From Crotalaria pallida (Eukaryota > Streptophyta > Magnoliopsida > Fabales > Fabaceae): 64,000 nt of DNA. The stretch spans positions 77,333,001 through 77,397,000 of the forward strand of contig CM075656.1 in NCBI GenBank assembly GCA_037953625.1, given 5' to 3'. Shown here one piece after another: positions 56,823-64,000 of this stretch; position 1 is the stretch's first letter, and each line of letters begins with the position of its first letter. The notes under the pieces are model-generated. The model worked only from the letters and a program-made list of their open reading frames with translations, was not told the DNA's origin and did no database searches. The position numbers and the translations under genes were made by a program.

Positions 56823-58168
56823 AAACTTTTTTTTTTCTTCTTGATAGCTGAGTTCGGCCTATTTTGGTGCCCTTTTATATACCGATCCGGGTTTGGGTTT
56901 CGGATACTACCACTCCTGTAATGCACGCACGGGCCCAACTTACTTACCAGTTACATTACTAATGGAGAAAGAATTAAAACTAGTTTCGATAACTTTATTT
57001 ACTAAATTCATATCACTTTTTTTTATATATACTAGTAAATTTTCTCGTGCAATGCACGGGTTTTAATTGTTTTTTCTATACATTGATTTGAGTATAGACT
57101 TTGAAAATGTGTTTTTTAGATGATAAGTTAATATAGACTTTTTTTTAATGACGAATGACATGTATTTTATTTGAGTAGTAATATCATTGCAAGCAACTTA
57201 GCAAAATGCTTTAGATAATAAGTTATCCCTAAAGCTCTTCATAAGAAAGAATACATATGAAATTCGTGTACAAATTGCTTTCATGATGGTACAATCACCG
57301 TCGTGACCAATACAAAAGAAATCTCTCAATCTCATTGTATCTCCTTGACTCAACTCTTATCAGCAACATCTACACTCATTCAAATAATCTCATCTCACCT
57401 CATAATTTAGCATTATAATCAAATTCTTTCAAATTTTGATCTTTCTCATTGCTAGAAGACAAAGCAGAGCAATGTTAAAATGACATCAGTGATTGCATTT
57501 GAACTGGAGGAAAAAAATAACAAAAATATTACAATTTCAAATAACCTCTCTTCAAGAGACACTATAGATTTGAACCTTCGAAGGCTATTAGCAAAGGCTT
57601 ATCGTGATACCTTCGTAAGTTTTTTTTCATTTGCAAAAATAAAAATAAAACACAATTAAAAAGGCAAAAAAACATTTTTAAATTGAAGGTCTAACATATT
57701 GCATCTGCTATACCCTCTAATGCAGGGGGCTCAATTATGTAAGCTAATGAAAACTCATATGTACTCAATATATATGCTCTAAAACAAAATGTGGTATCAA
57801 TTTAAAGAAGAGCATTGGGAACCAAGCAAATAGGTAATGATCAATAAATGATTTCCACTTCCCCAAAAAAATTGCTCCAACTTATTCTTCCACAGGTCGT
57901 CTAGATAACAGTGAAAGTAACTACCAGTTTTTCAGGTCAGTAACAGCGAAAAATACTCCACGGGTCAGAATCAACTAACAATGGCTTAGAGAGAACCACC
58001 ATGCCTTTATACCTCTACCCACAAATTCGCAACTCATCCCTTCTATACAATTGAAACTCTTGTTACAAAGAAATTTTCTATGCGGGATATATCCAAAATA
58101 TGGTATAGGAATAGCAAAACCCAATAAAAAAACCAAAAAACGTGCTTATCAAGAACAAAATGACCATT

Positions 58169-58174
<6 letters not shown>

Positions 58175-58206
<32 letters not shown>
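58175..58206. repeat. (TA)n microsatellite
   Basis: About fifteen TA units. Confidence 0.9.
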
Positions 58207-58209
<3 letters not shown>

Positions 58210-58552
58210 CGTAGTGGGTTACGGTTGATGATGTGAATGAAAAAAGTAGAAAATACTCAAATCGTATCTTCGAGGAAAGGACAAAGGGGATTGATATGAT
58301 GACGATTGGTGGATTTTGAAATGAAGAAGTGATCTAAAGTACAACTTGGGTGGAGTGATTAACATGAGTGGAAGGAATGAGAGTAACAGAGAGAAAGGAA
58401 GTATCATGCCATGCTTTTGGTATAAGAGAAATATGATTCACTGTTTTGGGGAGAGGAAGAGGCGATGAGAAAAGAGAATGAAATGGACGATTAAGATTTA
58501 ATTTTAAAAACACCTCATGGACGCTTGAGACTAACAATTAGGTGCTCTTCAT

Positions 58553-60302
58553 CAACATAATATAAAATAGGAGAAGTAGAAGGGCAAAAAAGATTTCCCT
58601 CCTAAAACACCCATTTTCCTCCTAATGTTGTATTTCTCTTCTAAATCCATCATTAAGTGTGTGTTTTGTGTCTTTTAATCTTAGTCATCCATCATATTTT
58701 ATTAGATTAAATCATAATCATTCATCATGTTTTCTTAGAGACACACTTCTCTTCATCTTCTTTCTTTCGTTTTTTTCTAGTTGCCTTCCTTTCTCTCCTT
58801 TTCAGTTTCTTTGTCGCTTCTCATTTCTTTTCATCTCTTTAATACATATTTTCAAACACTTTTATGTACAAAAAATTTTGGAAAATAAACTTCTGATTTT
58901 GATGTTCTAGGCTCTCCAAATATACATCATAAAAAAATATACAAATGAGTACTCGAATAAAAAAATAATTTATCTTTAATTTATTTCTTATTTTTTTCTT
59001 TATCTTTAATTTATTCCTTGCCATTTTGAGAGATGTCATAAAGTTTCAAAAAAGTTATTTAATTATATATTTTTTGGTGAAATTAAATATTAGAGATTTG
59101 ATTTGATCTAATTAAATAACTTATGGTTTCTAATTAAACAAAAATTTATGCGTTTTTGTGGAAGTTAAGGATTTGATAAGACAAGTGCTGAAAACAAAAT
59201 TAGAATACAAAAATTGATGAGTAGAGTATTAGTGATATAACTATTTTGATCATATATATAATTATTTTTTCTATAACACAATTACACATAGATAATTATT
59301 CGTTATATTTGATCATATATATTTATTCGTTCTATAACACAATTTCACATATATTTATTTTTCTTGGTGAACACAAATACACATATTTTTTTCATATAGA
59401 TATATAGTCTAATGAATAAGAGATGCCAAAAGTCTTTACGAAAAAAACAGAAACACCAATGGTGGATTAGAAAAAGGATTAAGAAAATGAAGATATGAGT
59501 GAGGACACTGACACACCCGTATGACTATTCATACTCTTCATTTTTTTAATTAATAATATTGTTAGTTTTATTTTTCTAATATATCTTTATTAAAAATTTT
59601 AAAGTAAAAATTAAATAGATTTATCTTTTGCTTAATAATTGATTTTTTAATCAAGAATTCCAGAACTCCAAAACCTATATTCTTATGGATATACTTTTTT
59701 ATTATTTTTGAATTCTCATATACTCCATCCGTTTTTTTTCTTTGGTCTTTTTGGAGTTGTGCACGCTGATTAAGAAAGTGTTGATTATGATGATTATTGT
59801 AAGGTTTATATGTATTTTGTCAAAACTGCCCCTATTTAATCTTTATTGAAAGCTGTAGTAGCATTTAATTTTTATAAATAAGTGTGTCCATCAATTACTG
59901 TTTAATGGTTTAGAGATGATAAAAGTATAATTAATGAGGAGTGAATTAAATGATTGGATGAAAGGTTAAAATTGGAAAGAAAAATATGTTTGTATATTGG
60001 AATTGTAAAAGGACCAAATATATGAAACAAGGAAAAAAGGCCAAAAGGACCAAAAAAAACCAGAGCGAGTATTTAGCATTAACTTGATATTTTAATTTTT
60101 ATATTTATGTCAACGTTCATGTCAACTCGAGATTATAGAAAGAATAGCGAAATTTAAGACCCGTGCATCGCACGAGACAATTTTCCTAGTTAATAACATG
60201 TTTAGGAGGGAAAAACCACCATTAGGAGGGAAAAGGCAACATTAAAGGAGGGAGATCTTTTTTGCCCTCATACTTCTCCTATTTTAATATATGTTGACTA
60301 GT
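58553..60302. repeat. Inverted-repeat pair interleaved with 57031-60190
   Basis: The arm at 58553-58640 (TAAAATAGGAGAAGTAGAAG, GGCAAAAAAGAT, CCCTCCTAA) is repeated in inverse at 60196-60302. Its right arm lies outside the 57031-60190 element while its left arm lies inside. Confidence 0.55.
59723..60069. mobile_element. Stowaway-like MITE (347 bp)
   Basis: CTCCATCCGTTTTTTTTCTT at the left pairs with the right end AAAAAAAACCAGAGCGAG. TA flanks both ends (59721-59722, 60070-60071). The CTCC-TCCG start is the Stowaway type. Confidence 0.7.
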
Positions 60303-60552
60303 ATCTATGCCCATGCGATCGCACGGGCCGTTAACCTTTGGTTTTTGTTGATTGAAAGGTGAAAAAATATTAAATTCAAATTCATGCAGAACAGTTATTT
60401 TGTTTTTTATTTTTTCAACTGCTCTTGGTAGTTTTATGATCATGCAGAACAGTTAAGGGTATTTTGGTAATGACAAAATTACTTACAAAATAACTGTTTT
60501 TTTAATTGATTTAGTTAAAAATTGTGTTTCCTTTATAGAATAGTATAGATAC
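60299..60552. repeat. Small element with TAGTATCTAT ends
   Basis: TAGTATCTATGCCC at the left and ATAGTATAGATACTA at the right form short inverted ends. The left end continues with CATGCGATCGCACGGGCC, similar to the termini of the 57031-60190 element. Confidence 0.35.
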
Positions 60553-60720
60553 TAAGGTATCCACAACCGAAGACTAATCCCTTCCGAAACGTAGAGATCA
60601 TTTTCTACAACAAAGTCTTTTCCATGCCCGCGGCAGGGATCGAACCCTTAACATCATGCTTAAGGAACTCAGCTATCTATCAACTGTGCTCGGCTTTGTT
60701 GGTAAATTCATATCACTTTT

Positions 60721-61136
60721 AATACTGGTATATGCCGACTAATATTCAACCAAGGTCTTTGATTTTGTGGACATCGTGATTTAAAAAAAAAACGCAAGTC
60801 ACATTAGTTTTTGACATTAACAATCGTCAATGATTTTTAACATCGACTAATTGAAATAGTTAAAACTACATCGTTTTGGTTAAAAAAAGAAAAAGCTATT
60901 AATCAAATTAGTCCCTGACTTTGTGAACCACTAACGACAGAGACTAAACTAGAATCACTTTTTGCTATCTTGAGAATTAATTTGGAGTTTCGATAATCTC
61001 TATAACTAATTTAATCGATGCTCACGGAGTCAAAGACAAATCTAAATATTTATTCAAAAAATATCCACCATTTAATTTAACTCGATGTTCCAAACATTGT
61101 AGTTGTCACTTTTGTGATATCTATCCTCTTTTTAAG
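60721..61136. other. AT-rich sequence, no gene seen
   Basis: No supported exon or element border. Confidence 0.4.
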
Positions 61137-61408
61137 TCACTATAGTACTAGTATAATATTCTATCCTTTCATTTGCTTTTTTCTCATTCTGCTGTGTATT
61201 ATTTACCTAATACAATCCCATGTAAATGTTACCAGAATTAGGGTTCAAAACAGAGAAGTCATAAAAATATGTTGAAAATGGATCCATCTCTGAGATATAA
61301 TCTAATCTGATTTCAATTTATGCTTTCTCAGCTTGAGAGAGTTGTTAGGGATGCCATTTTTCTAATTTGTTCTTGATGCTCTTTTCAAGACTTATTGATA
61401 TTCAATTT
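61137..61408 (+). pseudogene. Diverged fragment of the kinase gene (intron 9 to start of exon 10)
   Basis: This stretch is clearly related to 42756-43030 of the kinase gene, with many substitutions and small indels. Both share ACTAGTATAATATTCTA, CATAAAAATATGTTGAAAAT and GGGATGCCATTTTTCTAATT. Homology ends a few codons into the exon that starts at 43015. It is joined directly to the start of the identical duplication at 61419. It is an old partial copy, not coding. Confidence 0.75.
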
Positions 61409-61575
61409 TTAGAATTTAATTTTTATTTTCCTAGCTTTTGCATTTTTGAAAAGCCCAGCTCATATAAATGGGCCCTAAAACTGAAGAGCTGGAGCTTTCC
61501 CTCTTCTTCGGAATACAGGCCCATGTCAAAGGTAGTGAGAGTTACAAGTCAAAATCCAGTTTTTAAAAAGAAAAG

Positions 61576-61647
61576 CGCCGTTGCCGGGGATCGAACCCGG
61601 GTCACCCGCGTGACAGGCGGGAATACTTACCACTATACTACAACGAC
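61576..61647 (-). tRNA. tRNA-Asp (GTC), copy 2
   Basis: Identical to the gene at 38433-38504, including anticodon GTC (61612-61614) and the downstream T run on the minus strand. Confidence 0.96.
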
Positions 61648-61797
61648 CTTGATGCTAAACCTGCAATTTCATTTATCTTTTAACCTCAAGCTATTACACT
61701 GTATTACTTTCATTTCATTTATTTTTTTCGATTAAAAAAAAAAAAAAAACCAGTTCAGTGTCTGTGTCTCTCTCCATTGTTACAGAAGAAATTTCCA

Positions 61798-64000
61798 ATG
61801 GAACTATCCTTCTCTTCAACCACTACTACGCCATTTTCAACTCACACACCTGCTTCCCAAGGTTTCACTTCTCTCTCTATTTTCTTAATCCAATTTCTTA
61901 TTTCAATTACTTTGTGATCGAATTTCGTTTCCTAATTCTCGCAGTTCTATTGTTTCCGAAAAGAAGAACAATATTCAACGATCGCAATCAGAATCCATGT
62001 TCATTCTCCGTCGCACGGTTTCGCAACTTTGCGCCACTGAAGTTTTCTCAAACGGAGAAGAAGAACAAGACTGATCTCTTCAAGGTTCCGATTCTCTTGT
62101 TTCGGAATGCTTCAATTTTATAATTTGAATAAAAAATTATTTTAAATGCTTAATCATATTCATAACACTGAAAAGGCTTTGTCAATGTACATTGCTTTAT
62201 CGAATTCTTCGACGCGATAAGCTAGCCGATTGAATTAGAACTGTTTGAGAAGATTAACTGATAAGCTAACTAACTAGCTGACAGGTGTAAAATGAATATA
62301 AGTCCAATAGCTACCTCGAGAAGCTTATCAATTGCGAGCTTATAAGCTCGTAGATTATTGAAATAAGATTCTTTGCCGAAGACCAATAGAAAGGCCAGTC
62401 AACTTAGCTTATAAACTACTACTTGATGGTGTTGCCAAACACACTCCGTGTCATTCCAAACATGTTTTACACAAGCGTCACTTTGTTTCCGTGAGATTCC
62501 CATAAACCTAGGAAGTACGAATACTGATACAGGGCACGGGAAAATCATGTAATAGTTGGAAAGTATTAAATACCAGTACGTCAAGCATTTAGCAGTATTG
62601 ATGCTTCACAGTTTCGAACACGGAGAACTTTCAATCACAACTGCAAGCCTTTTTTATTCTGTTTTGTTGCTATCTTTTTGGCTCTTTCAGGTTTTATCTG
62701 CTGAAAAGGGACAAGTTCATGTAGTAGAAGCAAGGTACACCAGTCACCATGCATGTTTCGCATTTTCCTATAACTAATCGTATACTCACTTTTTCTTTCA
62801 TGCTTTTTTGAACTTAACACCTGCTTGGTTGTTTACGCTTAAGAGGAAAAGTGATTCTATGAAGTTTTTATGAGAAGCTAGAAAATATAGCTTCTCACAA
62901 AGCCAAATTGTAGCTTTTTTTTATTTTTTTCTTTTTGCAGCTTCTACTTTTTGTATAAACCCAACCAAACCAAACAAATGCGCGAGTATCAGAAGTGATT
63001 TTTAAAAATCAAAATAACCACCTTTTTTTTTGTCAAAAGAGCTTCAACAAAGGAGCCCTATATGATATAAATGTCAAGTACTTTTGTGTAGAGGTGCTGC
63101 AAACCTGTTATGTTCATAGCCAAGTTTTACAAATTGTTTATTGTGAACGTTGTTAGAAAATAGAAAGCAACTTGCCTTCTGCGATATATGCTAGAAAAGT
63201 ACAATTAAATGATAGGTGCTGATTATGGGACTTTCTTTTCTTGTTCACAAAGCACCATATCTGTTAAAGGCTTGTTTAGCTGCTACTAGTGAAACCTAAG
63301 GAACAGCTGATTCATCAGGAATAAACTTAGGTGAATGTGCACATTGTAAATTTGTAATTCGTCAATGTTCTTATCTGTGTTAGAATCTATGTGCTAAACT
63401 GTATCTAAAGCTTTTAGTTGAGTAGATGAAGTTACTTCTATTGCTTTTCAGACGTGTTGATGAATTATATGATGCATTAGTTTCACGTGTTCTGCCTCCT
63501 GCAGCAGTTTCAGAAAATCCTAATTTTAAGTAAGTTCTCATCTGTGGAATTATGAAGATAAGTTGGTTCTGAGTATTATTGCAAATATATGGTATGAAAT
63601 ATTTTTTTTTGCACAATGATTTGTGTCCATCACCTGTATGTGTAGGACCATAAATGTGTAAGCTCCCACCAACTATAGGTCCCATGTTCCAAGTGCATGG
63701 TTGTTGGTCTTTATATGGTTGGTCCTGTTGTCTGTATCATTCTGAAAAAAGTATTGTAGGTTTATCATAATTTTAGCTATGGTTTATTACTTAAACTTAA
63801 CCTTTATCTATTTCTCATTTTGTGTCAATAAATTCTGCTGTTATGAAAGCTTTGGTTAGGTTGTGAAAAATTGCTGTGTAAATTCTGCATTAGATTATCA
63901 GTTACTAGAACATCTTTAATCATCGTCTTCAATTAAATGTATACCTCCTACATTAGGTCAATCGCTTTATCGTGAAATTCCATTTATATTTTAAATGTAT
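61798..64000 (+). CDS. P-loop kinase of the PRK/uridine-kinase family, copy 2, 5' part only
   Basis: Exons 1-4 are repeated at 61798-61861, 61945-62084, 62691-62734 and 63452-63529, with the same splice borders and the same predicted plastid leader (MELSFSSTTTTPFSTHTPAS). The window ends before the Walker A exon and before the position of the GTGAG defect of copy 1. Whether this copy is intact therefore cannot be seen. Confidence 0.7.

Larger units (their letters stand above)
57031..60190. mobile_element. Inverted-repeat element with ACTAG...GTGCATTGCACGGG termini
   Basis: ACTAGTAAATTTTCTCGTGC AATGCACGGG at the left end is matched inversely at 60152-60190. The terminal repeat itself contains a near palindrome (CCCGTGCATTGCACGGG type). 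The interior has no recognised gene. Confidence 0.5.
57012..60702 (-). mobile_element. Possible minus-strand SINE split by later insertions
   Basis: TAAATTCATATCACTTTT occurs at about 57003-57020, followed by a T run, and again at about 60703-60720. Next to the second copy, 60560-60700 has a SINE-like body in minus orientation (B-box complement GGGATCGAACCC, A-box-like end AACTGTGCTCGG). The simplest reading is one SINE whose tail and body were separated by the elements at 57031-60555. Confidence 0.4.
61419..64000 (+). repeat. Segmental duplication, copy 2 (runs off the window)
   Basis: Matches 38276-40857 at a constant offset of 23143 without a difference that I could see. The left border coincides with the right end of the inverted-repeat element in copy 1. 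Confidence 0.9.

Noticed and set aside
1..64000. CRISPR arrays, bacterial operons, riboswitches or replication origins
   Set aside because: The DNA is plant nuclear; the repeated motifs are transposon arrays, not spacer-repeat arrays.

Overview
The window is nuclear DNA of a flowering plant, almost certainly a eudicot and plausibly a legume. The evidence is AT-rich sequence, spliced genes with plant-type introns, a plant tRNA-Asp gene, and dense layers of plant transposons (Ty3/gypsy of the Tat type, two Ty1/copia elements, CACTA, Mutator-like, hAT, Stowaway-like and SINE elements). The species cannot be named from the sequence alone.

Layout. 1-1844: broken end of a B3-domain gene split by a Mutator-like MITE, then AT-rich sequence with a 43-bp tandem repeat. 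1845-15872: complete 14.0-kb Tat-type LTR retrotransposon on the minus strand (1689-bp LTRs, ATAAC target duplication). Its gag-pol is broken by stops and frameshifts. A separate three-exon gene with a plant mobile domain runs on the opposite strand and converges on the end of pol. 17588-25465: Mutator-like MITEs and a decayed CACTA transposon inside another inverted-repeat element. 25480-27112: SINE, RNase H-like pseudogene and foldback element. 27718-38275: inverted-repeat element with a 9-bp target duplication, itself invaded by a 9.4-kb minus-strand Ty1/copia element (27807-37209) with nearly identical LTRs and about thirty copies of the palindrome ACTCGAGT.

38276-43396: tRNA-Asp(GTC) gene divergent from a 12-exon PRK/uridine-kinase-family gene with a likely plastid leader. 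The kinase reading frame is broken by a 5-bp GTGAG insertion that looks like a vestigial splice donor. 43621-45862: hAT element, SINE and Stowaway-like hairpin. 45863-51014: young 5.2-kb plus-strand Ty1/copia element with an intact 1486-residue polyprotein and non-canonical TA...CA LTR ends. 51064-56100: intact ten-exon minus-strand gene for a WD40 protein of the AAMP/Sqt1 type, the best-supported host gene here. Its last intron holds a Pack-MULE-like element carrying a two-exon gene for a small basic protein; other introns hold a LINE tail, MITE sequence and a microsatellite.

56132-61136: overlapping inverted-repeat elements and a SINE apparently split by later insertions. 61137-61408: diverged fossil of the kinase gene. 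61419-64000 (window edge): a copy of 38276-40857 with no difference seen, repeating the tRNA and the first four kinase exons and lacking the 10.6-kb insertion present beside copy 1.

The window shows how nested transposition shaped two host loci. No operon-like or multi-gene pathway is visible; the genes are independent. The points most worth follow-up are the antisense spliced gene of the Tat element, the Pack-MULE cargo gene, the ACTCGAGT arrays, and the recent duplication with its apparent empty site.
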